Source: Taxawa tesnikishii (nom. ined.)
Taxonomy: Eukaryota; Ascomycota; Dothideomycetes; Dothideales
Assembly: GCA_030247885.1 (NCBI GenBank)
Contig: JAPDRO010000001.1
Span: 2,764,031-2,828,030, forward strand
DNA length: 64,000 bases
Direction of reading: 5' to 3'
Part shown: piece after piece, positions 12,450 through 23,078 of the stretch
Numbering within the stretch: the stretch's first letter is position 1
Layout of the letters: each line of letters opens with the position of its first letter
Translations under genes and position numbers: made by a program
Notes under the pieces: model-generated
Seen by the model: the letters and a program-made list of their open reading frames with translations, nothing else
Told to the model about the DNA's origin: nothing
Database searches by the model: none

Positions 12450-14315
12450 TTACATATGCCCATGTCCGTCATCCTCCCCTCCACCCCTATTCTCAGGGTC
12501 CAGCTTGATCATGGTATCGATACGCATAATCGCGACACAGGCCTCAATCGCGCTCTTCAGCTGCTTGACCTTGCTCATGCTGGGCTCAAGCACGCCGGCC
12601 TTGATGCTGTCGCGCACCCGACCCGTGCTCAAGTCGAGTCCGTAGTTCTTGTAGTTCTTCTTCTTAGCAAGCGACTTTTCGTCCTCGGTGCTGGAGGCGT
12701 TATGCTCGTTGGAGAGGCGTTGGGACAGGGCGTGGCGGGAGCGCAGTTGCGCGACGAGCTCGGAACTGTCTTTCGCTGCGTTGACGGCGAGCGTAGTCGG
12801 AATTATGAGGAGGGAGGCCGCGAAGGCGCCGATGGCGAGTTGTTCGCGCGAGCCCTGGATTTGAGTCAGCAAGATCTCCGGGCGGACTGTTGGGGGCTGA
12901 TGGGGCGGAGATGGAGAACAAATAGGGGAGTGTAGATACGCACCACAGAGGTAGCCCACTCTTCGAGATAGATGTGCAGCGCCGTCTCCACAGCTCCGCC
13001 ACCAGGCACCACTCTCCCGCTCTCGAGCGCACGCTTGACGGCAGACAAAGAATCATGGACCGAGCGCTCCATCTCATCGAGTGAGTATTCGTTTGCGCCG
13101 CGAAGGATGATGGACGCAGACGTGTGCGCCTTGGTGCCCTTGACCAGGATGCACTCGTCGTCCGATATCCGCTCCTGCACCACCTCCTCCGCATGACCCA
13201 GGTTGCTCGTCTCAAATTTCTCGTCGCCGTTCAAGTCTGACAGTGCGCTGACGAGCGTCGCGCCCGTCGCCTTGGCTATCCGTCGCAGATCTTCCTTCTT
13301 GCATCGCCGCACTGCCATTGCGCCCTTGTCGACGAAGTGCTTCAGGCACAGGTCGTCAATGCCCTTGGTCGTGAAGATGACGTTGGCGCCGGACTTAAGG
13401 ATCATCTCTACCCGCTCGATAGCGATGCCGGCTTCCCTTTCCCGAATCTTCTCAAGCTGTGCAGGGTCGTCGATGGTGATGTGCACGCCCAACTTCATCC
13501 TCTCCTTCTGCAAGTTGATGTCCAAACACGCGATCTTCGCATCCTGTATCCTCGTCTGCATGGCCTGACTTGCAACCGTGCAGTTCAGCGCATACCCCTT
13601 GACCAGCACACTCTCCGTCGCACTCTTTCCATGTGCCTTAAGCACGTTGACCGCTTTGACCGGGTACTTGACTTCGTTTCTGTTGTTAATGCTCTTAACA
13701 GATTGCATAGCGTCGACGACCATGTTAGCGAAGAAGTCAGAGTCCGCTCCGATGATCTTGGACGACATAGACGTCTTGGCAATATTGATGAGCGATTCCC
13801 GTCCCAGTGTCTCCACCTTGGTGCTAATGTTCTCGTTCATGTACCGCACGGCTTCGCGCAGCGCCAGCCGGTAGCCTGTAATGATGGTCGTGGGGTGTAT
13901 CCGCATCTTCATGAGCTCGTTGCCCCGCCGTAACAGCTCCGCTGCGATGAGTACCACGCTTGTTGTGCCATCACCCACTTCTTTGTCCTGTTGCTGTGCG
14001 AGGTCTACCAGGATCTTGCCTGCGGGGTGTTCGATGTCCAGGAGTGAGAGGATAGTTGCGCCGTCGTTTGTCACTGTCACGTCTCCGATGTCATCCACCA
14101 TCATCTTATCGAGCCCGGATGGACCAAAGGAAGTCCGGACGACATTAGCGATTGCTTGTGTTGCGAGGACGTTCTGATCACGAATGTCGGCACCGCTGAT
14201 CTTGGTTCCGCCGAGGACTGCAAAAGGTTTAGCATATTGTTCAAAGGCAGTTGTAGCGTTCTTGAAACATACAGAGGGTGCCCGCATTGCGAGGCTGTTC
14301 GAATATGCCGGCCAT
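12450..14315 (-). CDS. TCP1: T-complex protein 1 subunit alpha (CCT1), cytosolic chaperonin subunit
   Basis: A subunit of the hetero-oligomeric CCT/TRiC ring that folds actin and tubulin in the cytosol. Three exons: 14273-14315, 12944-14217 and 12450-12854. Introns are 55 nt (GTATGT..TTTTGCAG, branch TGCTAAA) and 89 nt (GTGCGT..ATCCAG, branch GCTGAC). Spliced length is 574 codons, normal for the family. The short first exon gives [15 protein letters not shown], joined to [16 protein letters not shown]. Group II chaperonin signatures are present: the nucleotide-binding [15 protein letters not shown] near the N-terminus, and the apical-domain segment [13 protein letters not shown]. The last exon resumes with [11 protein letters not shown] and ends in a Gly/His-rich tail, as in alpha subunits. 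A TATATAAA sequence lies about 20 nt upstream of the ATG. Confidence 0.95.
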
Positions 14316-15581
14316 CGCGTGTTCTTGCTGGTATATAAAACACCCTGCGTCGTTCTGGAAATCTTTCAGAGAGCGACGCGTTTGGAGCAGACCCTGCCGA
14401 GATTCTACCGATGACGGCGTTTATATGTATAATGATAATGAGCTATCATCCCAATTCAAGCACAGTTCTGGACAGGGTTTATAGGTACTTGAGTTCTCGA
14501 TGTTCTTCGACGTAAGAGGCCCTACTTCAAGGGAAGGGTAATCAACCAAACCTTCTTTCGAGACTTGTAGTAGGTATCAAGGTTCGGTCATAACTTTCTT
14601 GCCTTGTAATAGCGACTATTGTTTGAAAACCATCGCTTGAGAGTACGAATTACTATAGTTCTAGGCGAGCCTCCGTCAAAAGGAGAGTGGCATAAGGAAG
14701 TCTACTCTCAAAATTGACGACGCGTACGAAGGCATTTTCGTGTTGTTGTTGACTTGCAATACCAATCCCGCGTTTCTGGACTGTTCGCTTGAGAGCACAA
14801 GTTACCATCGTTGTGTACGGGCCTGCTTACTCTACAGAGGGCAATAGAAAACCTCCCTTATCTTCTGGATCTCTGTCAGGTGCATAGAGTGTAGTAGAAT
14901 CCATGCTGCCGTGTAACATCGGCTATTATGGAACAGGGAAGCGAGCAAATCGTTATTGCTCCCATCCTCATCGGGCAAACCACACATCGAGCGTTACAAA
15001 AGCGATCAGAATAAACTGAGAAGAAGGAAAAAGCTTCGTATGGGTACGGAGGTTTTGAATAATAATTGAGGGCATGAAGACGATTACCCAAAGGTGAACT
15101 TGACAAGCCTCTACACGATACGGCTGGGTCACTATCATTCCAAATGGCCCAGCAAGCCTCACAATACCTCTTCTCCAGCCGCAGTATACGCTACGTGTCA
15201 ACTACTGTATGATCTAGCATAGTGAGATTCTTCTAGCACGGTAGCTCACTGCCCTACCAGATTACCTTCTCTGGTTGATACATACATCCTTCTTCTACCA
15301 CCTCTTCGCCTTGTATCATCCGGTATCCCCTGCGGCGTGTCTTGACTGGATACTCGTCGTAAAGCTCCATCAGGTACACCAGTTGAAGACCTGATACATG
15401 AAGGAAGGCCAAGGTCCGAGTGATCGCACCAGCTCTCAGGCTGATCCTCGAAGGGACACGACCAGAGCTGCCATATGCGTAACTAGTATGGGTTGCACTA
15501 ATTCGTGATGTTGAAATCCTCGTGTGAATGCGGCATGCCATTTATCAGCTCGCCTAAAGTTAAGCAATACTTTCACCACAC
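14316..15581. other. 1.27 kb intergenic region, no gene seen
   Basis: Contains TCP1's promoter and the 3' flank of TYW1. The only open frame of note (minus strand, 15254-15541) has no recognisable motif and an Arg/Ser/Tyr composition expected by chance. No tRNA box or repeat was recognised. Confidence 0.55.
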
Positions 15582-17988
15582 TCAAATCTCAACCACGCGT
15601 CCCCCACCAACCTTGATCGTCCCCTCTTCCTTCTTCCTGCCCTTCCTATCCACCCTCTCGTCCTCCGGATTGAACCCTCCTTGACCCCACTGACTCCACT
15701 CCGGGTTCCTCTCGCCCACATAATCCTCAGGTCCAAACTCCCTCCCACTCTCCAGACACCGGAAAAACTTTTGGTAATCAATGAGCGTGTGCCATCCATC
15801 CTCCTTGTAGAACCGTTTCCGATCAGCGATGAGTATGCAACAGCTATGCGCGTGCTCGGCCGCGATACCATAATCCAACCCGCGACGGCCTAACGCCGCG
15901 ACCAAGCTCTCGACAAACGCGCAAACCTCCTCGTAGAAGGGGACATTCTGCATTGTGAGTCCCGCGGATCCCGCGGTCGCAGTCCCGCAATACGTAACCC
16001 CCTTGACCTCGACGAAGCCTGGTAGCGCGCGCTCGACCAGGTCTGCATATCCTTCGGCCTCCTCATCAATGTTGAAGCCCTTGACAAGCGTCAACCTAAA
16101 AACAGTCCTCTGCCTGAACCGTTTCTCGCGCAGGATGTCCAGACAGCGCTGAAAGCGCTCCCAGAAATCACGATGGAGGGGCGATCGATTTTGCGCAAGG
16201 CCTCCTTGTTCGACGCGTCGATGCTGACGTAGAGCTGCGTGACGGGCTTGAGAGTCGCGAGTTGTTCCGGGTGTTGCGCGTTGCAGACCAGGAAACTCGA
16301 GATGTGTTCCGCATGCAGCATGGCCGTGAACTCATTGATATGTGGATAGAAGATGGGTTCCCCACCAGACTCAGCGCGCAATGCCGGATTTGCATCGCTT
16401 CCGCGAATCGCTCGGCCCGGACTCCGGGGACGCCTTTCATCATCTTGATTTTCTTATAGTGGCCTTCTTTGACGCCCGCGAAGATCATCTCGGGCGGATC
16501 GACTTGCCAGCGCCAGGTGGTGCCGACGGGGTTCGTGCCGTGGCGCCAGCAGAAGACGCATTTGTTGCTGCAGGAGAGCGAAGGGGTGGTTTCCATGCAG
16601 AGGTGCGAACGGATACCGTAGAAGGAGAATTTGTAGCATGAACCTCGGCCACGCAGCGCAGATTTAGTCCAGCGGCAGATTTTGACGCCGGAGTGGGAGC
16701 CCACGATCGTGTAACCTTGCTTGGTAAGCGCGGTGTAAGTGGGTGAGGTCTTGGGGACCATCTCCTTCGGTGTGAAGACAGGTTGAGTGGATTTCTTGTA
16801 GGTGGTGAAATCGATGGCTAGAGGAGTGCCACCGGCCTTGGTCTTCCCGAGATCCTCCACATCATCCGTCTTGCCGCTTTTCTTTCCCGGTTTTCTTGTC
16901 TTTTGAACAGCGTCTCCTTCCTCCCCGCTGTCTTCTGCAAGGTCATCCTCGTCACTCTCAGCAGCATCTCCACTGCCCGGGACACCTTCTCCAAGTCCTT
17001 TACCCATTGTGAGATCTTTCAAGACATCCAGAACTCCGAGCCTCCATTCTTGTAATCTTTCCCTGGCGTCGCTCTTTACGTCGCCCATGCCCAGCGGAAA
17101 TGCGCGCCTCTTTCCCGTCAACCTAGCCATCCACTTGTCCACCTCCTTCGCCTGTGAGCAGAAGCCTTCTTCTTCCGTAGGCCAACCTTCCTTGTCTCCG
17201 AATCCAAAAACAGAGTATCCCAGGAGCGGCGACAATGGCGCGGTATCGATGCGGAAGTCATTGTGCGTTTCGGACAGGTGGTCCAGGAAGTTGCTGAGCT
17301 CAGTATCTATGTTATATGATGGCAGGAGGATCATATAGAAGTAATCTGTTGGAACTCCGGATTCATGCTTCTTCGGCGGTGAGATGAAGTAGTCGTCGTA
17401 ATCCAGATTTGCGAGATCGTGCAGTCGAGGCTTCAGGCATTTGTGCATGCCTGCTTTTCCCACATCTGCTTCCCACGCTCTAGTAAGTTCTCCTACTAGC
17501 TTCTGGGCCTGACATTCGGTGGTCCCGGCCAGGGAGTAGTAGAAGATCAACGGCTGGATCTGTGCTCCTTCATTGCGCAGCGTGAAGTTGGGTGACTGAG
17601 AGGAGCTCGTGCGCTTCGTCCCAGTAACGCGTTTCGGTCCTACCTTTGGTCGAGAGGCTGGCAATTCTTCGGATGCAATGTCAACGAGATGATCGGAATC
17701 CCGCAGTTCTATCTTATCCTCCTCGGGCGGTATTGATTCGGCCTGGAGCCTTTTCTCTTGCGGTTCCGCGGGTGGTGATGCAAGAGGTGTCAAGGCAACC
17801 TTCGCACGACTACTCCTCCACCGTACTGTCAACCGGACCAGGGCGATCACGACTGCGGCAGACAACAAGACCCCGACACGGTGCTCGTGCCACAGGACCA
17901 GGAGCTCTGGAGGCTGTTAGCGTGGGGTTCAACATGTAGATCAGGGAGGCGCACCGTGAGGGAGGCGTAGAAGATATGCTGCCTCCAT
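15582..17988 (-). CDS. TYW1: Tyw1, S-adenosylmethionine-dependent tRNA 4-demethylwyosine synthase
   Basis: Makes the tricyclic core of wybutosine at position 37 of tRNA-Phe from N1-methylguanosine and pyruvate. Exon 1 (17955-17988) is joined over a 48 nt intron (branch GCTAAC) to the main exon. The N-terminus carries one hydrophobic membrane segment (about residues 20-36, SAAVVIALVRLTV), matching ER-anchored fungal Tyw1. A flavodoxin domain starts at IFYYSLAGTTECQAQKL. The radical-SAM CxxxCxxC is CSNKCVFC. Downstream come LVGEPIFYPHIN-like, TQLYVSIDASNKEAL and LTLVKGFN blocks. The frame breaks twice: CCCC at 16360-16363 (+ strand) and GGGG at 16178-16181 are each one base short. With both restored the gene closes to exactly 787 codons, the usual length, so sequencing error is more likely than pseudogenisation. 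Confidence 0.9.
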
Positions 17989-18112
17989 GACGGTGTCTGT
18001 ATCGTCTGGTCAAAGTATGAGATGGATATAGTTGGAAGGTGCACACGGGTACCGATACATAGAGCGTTCCACTCTCCCCCACTGCCCCTCTATCAAAATT
18101 CGCTCTCGCAAA

Positions 18113-18415
18113 TCAGCGGACAGCGGACAGCCGACAGTGGTCGAGATTGCGGGGTTGGCGCCGGCAATGTCCGCTGCTCCGCCGCGCCTAAACCAGGTAA
18201 GGAGACGCGACTAGTTTACTAGTAGTGACTGACTTACATCAACAGCCATCACCTTCCGCGGTCCATGCGCGCTGTACACGGCACACGCTGCACGGCACAC
18301 GCAACACAGTACACGCTACACATCACACGCTACACCGTACACCGCACACCGTACACCGTATACGGCAAGGCAAGGTAAGGGAAAGCAAGGCAAGCCAAGG
18401 CAAGGCAAAGCAAGC
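18113..18415. repeat. Low-complexity tracts in the TYW1 / PQ-loop divergent promoter
   Basis: Three short imperfect repeats follow one another: GGACAGC-type units around 18115-18135, CACACGCTACAC-type units from about 18270 to 18360, and AAGGCAAGG-type units from about 18362 to 18412. They lie upstream of the PQ-loop gene start and are probably slippage-derived. No coding potential is seen. Confidence 0.6.
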
Positions 18416-18534
18416 GCTGCCCGCACGACAAACGGCCATGTAGTCGACCCAAGACGACCTACAGCATCCCTTGTGCCTTGAACACCCAAACTCCTCCAAA
18501 CGACTTCACTCCTTGAAACTCTCACCAACAAAAG

Positions 18535-19742
18535 ATGGACCCATATTGCGACCATCTCGCGTCGCCAAACGGCTGGACGCTGGGCCTTTCCATGTACGCA
18601 GACCCTCAACCACGTATACCAACCACACCACGTCTGACAGAAGACGCGCAGATTTCTCGTCGCCGGCATTCTCTTCTCTTACCTACCGCAGCATTACAAA
18701 ATCATCTCCAATGGCTCCTCCGCCGGCCTTTCCCCGTGGTGGGTTCTGCTGGGCACGCTTTCCAGCATCACGGCCATCGCCAACATCGTCACTTTGCCCA
18801 CGAGCCAGCATGACATGGCCTGCTGTCGCGACATCTCCGGCGCGGCTTGCGGCGCAGCGCTGCTGGGCGTGGTTCAAATCGGCGTGCAATGGAGCTGCTT
18901 CATGGCCATGTAAGATGCCGCGTGATAGAACACGGTCCATTCTATTCGAAGCCTTAGACGCTGACCGTTGGGGGAACAGAATGGTGCTCTTCCTCATCTA
19001 CTTCCCACGTCAACGCGACGAATTACCGCTTCACGCTGCACCAGACTCCAACATCCCACGCAAATCCGACGCCATCATCGTAGGCTGTGCCTCACTCGGC
19101 GCACTCCTCGCTGTCGGCATCGGATCGCTCGTTTTCCTGGTTCGCGCGCCCGCGCTTCTTCTCGCCTGGGCGAATTTCCTTGGCATCACGTCCAGCACGC
19201 TGGCTTGCATTCAATACATCCCGCAGATCTGGACCACCTATCGGACGCGCAAGGTTCTGAGTCTCAGCATCGTGACTATGCTCATTCAAGTCCCCGGCTC
19301 CTTCGTTTTCGCCTTGTCGCTGTGGCTGCGTGTGGGATGGCAGGGATGGAGTTCGTGGACTGTCTATTGTGTGACCGGAGTCTTCCAGGGATGTTTGCTC
19401 TGTATGGCCATGTACTTCTCGCTGCAGGAGCAGAAAGCCGCAAAGGCGGCGGAAGAGGAGGAAGAACATGATGAGGCCGAGCCGACGGAGACTGACAGAT
19501 TATTGGGACCGCGAGTGGGAAGCCAGAGACGGAACATCAATGGTTCGACGAAGCGAAACGGATCACATAATAGGCACGACCATTTGAGCATGCTCTACAA
19601 CGCCACACCGCCAGACCGTAGTTCGTTCGCTAACGATTCGACGTCGAGTCTGGATGGTACGTTGGAAGAAACGGAGCCGCTGCGGGCGGATGGGAACAGG
19701 GATCCCCGAGGCCGAACTTCCCAAAGAAGCAGAGGGTCTTAG
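18535..19742 (+). CDS. PQ-loop repeat membrane protein (vacuolar/lysosomal transporter type)
   Basis: Seven-helix PQ-loop proteins export amino acids such as cystine or cationic amino acids from vacuoles, or act as receptors. Three exons, 18535-18593, 18652-18909 and 18980-19742, give 359 residues. Both introns have good signals (GTACGC..GCAG with branch CTGAC; GTAAGA..AACAG with branch GCTGAC). The first PQ motif is in SYLPQHYKII and the second in QYIPQIWTTY. Hydrophobic segments include WWVLLGTLSSITAIANIV, AALLGVVQIGVQW, IMVLFLIYF and ALLAVGIGSLVFLV. A cytosolic Glu-rich tail (EEEEEHDEAEPTETDRLL) contains an acidic-dileucine-like ETDRLL, a plausible vacuolar sorting signal. Substrate cannot be read from sequence. 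Confidence 0.85.
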
Positions 19743-20805
19743 GAAGCGGAACTGCATTCTTTGAGGGAACCTAACTTGAGTATACAACACTCTCTTTCGA
19801 GATGTTCGTGGCGTCGCTTGCGGGAGATTTCTTCCATCTTCCCTATTAAAGAAGACCCCATAGAAGGCTGATGGGCGATCTTGTACGCGGTAGGCTCCAT
19901 TTGTGTTACGATCGAGAATGGAAGTCGTCCACTCATAGTCCTCGACTGGTACGAGCCGGTACCTTCCGCAAAGGCTCACAACGAGTGCAATGCATATCCC
20001 CCATGCAGCAAGCTACGACTGTCCTTTCTGTGAGATTGGCACCTGACACGGAAAGAAGGTGACTCTTACCCTCGACTACCGACGGACAGCGAAAACGCTT
20101 CACATTGTGATAGAACGCTTACCTGGTGTTGTCCCTAGAGCGAGCAGCACCAACGTGGCTTTCCCCGCGGGCCTCCGTGGGCTGCGGGTTGGGTGAGAGG
20201 CATCAGATTTCCCTTGAATACGCAACTATCGTTTGAGCACGAAAGAGTCCCATGTTGCGACAATTCACTACGCGCGTATCCCACTTCCGATCGGGAGAAA
20301 AGATTGCGATCTAATAACGCCCGGCAGGCACTGCAGTGGTGGTGCCGCGCCCTGTTACTTGACCACGTGTCATCCCGTTGCTCGTCGTAGTTGGAATAAA
20401 GGCAAAGAGGCCGTATATGTCCATACCCAGCGAGCCCACGCCAACGAAAGCTGTGAAGCTCGCGTGACTCGACACATCGGCCACTCCTGCAACGACCCGT
20501 CGACAGCAAATCAGCAAATCGGCAAACAAAGAGCAAGAGGGACAAAATAAAGTGATTGAAGCCCAATCTTTTTTTCCATTAATCTAACTACCCTAACCCT
20601 CTCACCCAAGAATCGAATAGGCGTCAGTACATCATGTATAGAAAGGAGCGTGGTGTCATTCGTCTCAGTATTCTTTCGCAAAATAGAACTCCAGATGTAA
20701 CCTTGAACGTTTCTCTCCTTGGAATCGAATCAACCATCGCGGTCTTCATCCCTCTCTTCCAGCGCTTACGCGCAATCAGTCTGGCGTTTGGGAACCAAAA
20801 GGCAT
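19743..20805. other. 1.06 kb intergenic region, no gene seen
   Basis: Three-prime flanks of two convergent genes. Open frames here are short and of chance composition. A CCCTAACCCT stretch near 20592 resembles 1.7 telomere units but is too short to call an interstitial telomere. Confidence 0.5.
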
Positions 20806-23078
20806 CTACCATCCGCCGGAGCCGTAGCCGCCATCAGTGGTGGAGCAGCGCTTGCTCGACCCGGTAACAGTAGTGGTATATTTGGCTTTGGAGACGTAGC
20901 GGGTGACGCTGGCGGATGGGGAGCTAGCGACAGTCGTAACCGTCGCGCTACCGACCGAGGTCGAGTAGTCGGTGACGGTGACGGGGATCGTGGTGGTGCC
21001 GGAGAAAGTGCTCGTGCTGACGCCTGAGCTGACGCTGGTGCTGTAGCTGGTGCTGTAGCCAGTCGTGGTACCTGAGAGGGGGAGGTCAACATAAGGTACT
21101 ATTACAATGCAGGCGTCTGACAGTGGAGGAAGCATGCGCCAGCGTTTCAAGAAGCCGTCGAGCGGACAGAGAAACCCTCTGATGGGACGATCCGTAGAGG
21201 ATTGGTCCGAGGATGCGAGTGTTTGCCACATGCCTGGACAAAACTGTGACACAGCATTGCGGCAAGCACTCGACGATCACTTCCGACGGCCTGCTGACAG
21301 CACCCGGCATGCGATGGTGGTTTATTGGATGACACAAAAACGTACCAGTAACCGTCTGCACGATCGTAGTGGTGTATACGTATGGGCTGGTGTAAGCGGA
21401 GCTGTAAGTTGAAGTGTACGTGTTCTTATCAAATTGTCAGCTTCCATCGTCGTCGCTGTCAATACAAAGTGACATACCGTGTAGGAAACGGGAGTCTCGT
21501 AAGAAGTGTAGCCGGTGAAAGTTGATACAGCGTTGTAAGGTACGGAAGTTGTTGTCGGGACGGTAGTCGTGTATGTAGTCGGCCGGTAGACTGTTCTTGT
21601 GCTATACACGGTCGTCAAACGGTGACCAATGGAGGTCTTGGTGAAGGGGATCCAGCTGCAGGTGCTACCATGCGATGTAGTCGTGGAGCTGGTGCCTAGC
21701 AGGAGTCAGTATACTATCAGGATTCTTAACTCAGCTCACTGGGTCAGGATGCTTTCGTTCTCAACAAGCCGTCTACGGGTGAACCGCCGTCCGAAGTGGC
21801 CGTTCACAGAAGCGCAATGTGTCAGATAGACATCTGCTCGCTGCCCGTTGCAATTACGGTCAAGGGCATTGTGGCAAGTTACCAAATGATCCGACGGACG
21901 ACATGTTGAGAACGTGATGCTTGGCATGTTTTTGTATGTAAAACTTACTCGGGGTAGACGAAGTTCCAGTAGTGGTCGTGTGGGTCGTGCTGCTGCTGGT
22001 GGTCACAGTGGTCGAAGAAGAGGAAGTCTTCGATGTTGTAGTTGACGTGCTGGTGGTGCTGGTGGTGCTGGTGGTGCTGGTGGTGCTGGTGGTGCTCGTA
22101 GTGCTCGTAGTGCTCGTAGTGCTCGTGGTGCTCGTGGTGCTCGTGGTGCTCGTGGTGCTCGTGGTGCTCGTGGTGCTGCGGGTGCTCGTGGTGCTAGGGG
22201 TAGACGACGTGGAAGTCGTGGAAGACGAGGAGCTGCAACCGTGACCACCATAACCACCAAGGCAAGTGGTCGAGCTGCTGCTGGTGGTAGGAGGGTGACC
22301 AGGGGTGGAATAAGTGGTCGAGCTGCTGGTGGTGGTGGGAGGGTGACTAGGGGTGGAAGAAGTCGTCGACGAAGACGTGGTACCTGGCAGAGGTTAGAAG
22401 ATTACGAAAATTCTCGGCATAGCTCAACGGATTCGTTAGATGCCAGTGTTCAACATATGCCGTCCAGCGGATGGAAGCTCCGCTTGGAAGACGACCTATA
22501 AAAAGGCCAGTCCATCATACAGCCATCTGCTTGCCGCCTAGTACAAATTCTCGTAAGGAGGCATTGCGCGGCAAGCAGTCAACCGAACGGCCTGCCAGAA
22601 ACACCGACATCTAACAACGCTCTGTCGGATGCAACATACTGGTACTGGGTGGGCCTGGAGGGGTGCTATAAGTTGTCGACGATGTTGTTACAGACGTGCT
22701 GGGCGTGCTGTAACTATGAGAGTACGACCAAGTCGTACTGCTCGTGCTTGGCGGGCCTGGAGGGGTGGAATGAGTGGTCGACGAAGTCGTAACAGAAGTG
22801 CTGGAAGAGCTGCTGTGACTGTGGCTGTACGGGGTCGAGGTTGACGAAGTGCTGGGCGGGCTAGCAGGGGTGCTGGGAGTGTGAGTCGTAGATGGAGTCG
22901 ACGAAGAGTGGGTGGACGACGAAGATCCACCGTAACCGCCTCCACCATAACCGGGGAGGGTGGAGGAGGAGGAGGAGCTGGAGCTGCCGTAGCCTCCGTT
23001 GCCATAGCCCCCTGGTGCGGCGTTGACCATGCCAGAGGCCAGGAGAGCCAGAACGGCGAAGTTGGTGGAGTACAACAT
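20806..23078 (-). CDS. Secreted Ser/Thr-rich cell-surface protein with long structured introns
   Basis: No named family is recognised. The start ATG at 23078 opens with a signal peptide (MLYSTNFAVLALLASGMVNA, then APGGYG). Five exons: 22640-23078, 21949-22383, 21478-21695, 21346-21424 and 20806-21071. They sum to 479 codons with consistent phases. The mature protein is almost entirely Ser, Thr, Pro, Gly and Tyr, with GYGGGGYGGSSSS stretches, a Ser-Thr-Thr repeat array in exon 2, and few cysteines, consistent with an O-mannosylated wall protein or adhesin. The last residues (KRCSTTDGGYGSGGW) are not hydrophobic, so a GPI anchor is unlikely. Three of the four introns (256, 253 and 274 nt) are much longer than others in the window and related to each other. 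The fourth, 53 nt, seems to end in AAG rather than CAG/TAG. Confidence 0.75.
21072..21345 (-). mobile_element. Introner-like intron D (274 nt)
   Basis: Lies between exons 4 and 5, donor GTACGT, acceptor CTCTCAG. Carries GCCGTCGAGCGGA (near 21153), GAGTGTTTGCC (near 21217) and GCATTGCGGCAAGCACTC (21253). The last two pair as a hairpin, with the outer stem changed to GTG:CAC where intron A has CTG:CAG, a compensatory substitution. Confidence 0.62.
21696..21948 (-). mobile_element. Introner-like intron B (253 nt)
   Basis: Lies between exons 2 and 3, donor GTAAGT, acceptor GCTAG. Shares with intron A the blocks CAAGCCGTCTACGGG (near 21765), CATCTGCTCGCTGCC (near 21829) and GCATTGTGGCAAG (21866), in the same order. 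Distance between outer blocks is about 117 nt. Confidence 0.6.
22049..22193 (-). repeat. Nine-base coding repeat (Ser-Thr-Thr)n in exon 2
   Basis: About fifteen tandem 9 bp units, written on the + strand as GTGCTGGTG or GTGCTCGTG with some GTGCTCGTA. They are in frame with the surface-protein gene and encode Ser-Thr-Thr or Ser-Thr-Thr-like triplets. The unit changes from GTGCTGGTG to GTGCTCGTG partway, suggesting two rounds of expansion. Confidence 0.85.
22384..22639 (-). mobile_element. Introner-like intron A (256 nt)
   Basis: Lies between exons 1 and 2 of the surface-protein gene, donor GTATGT, acceptor CTGCCAG. On the + strand it has three blocks shared with introns B and D: GCCGTCCAGCGGA near 22459, CATCTGCTTGCCGCC near 22526 and GCATTGCGCGGCAAGCAG at 22561. 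The second and third blocks form a perfect 11 bp inverted repeat (CTGCTTGCCGC / GCGGCAAGCAG), so the RNA should fold into a hairpin. Confidence 0.65.

Noticed and set aside
15254-15541. 95-codon minus-strand frame
   Set aside because: Chance composition, no family resemblance.
20587-20610. Interstitial telomere repeat
   Set aside because: Fewer than two exact units, expected by chance.
22003-22260. Pro/Arg/Ala-rich and Val/Leu-rich frames across the 9 bp repeats
   Set aside because: Alternative frames of the Ser-Thr-Thr coding repeat.
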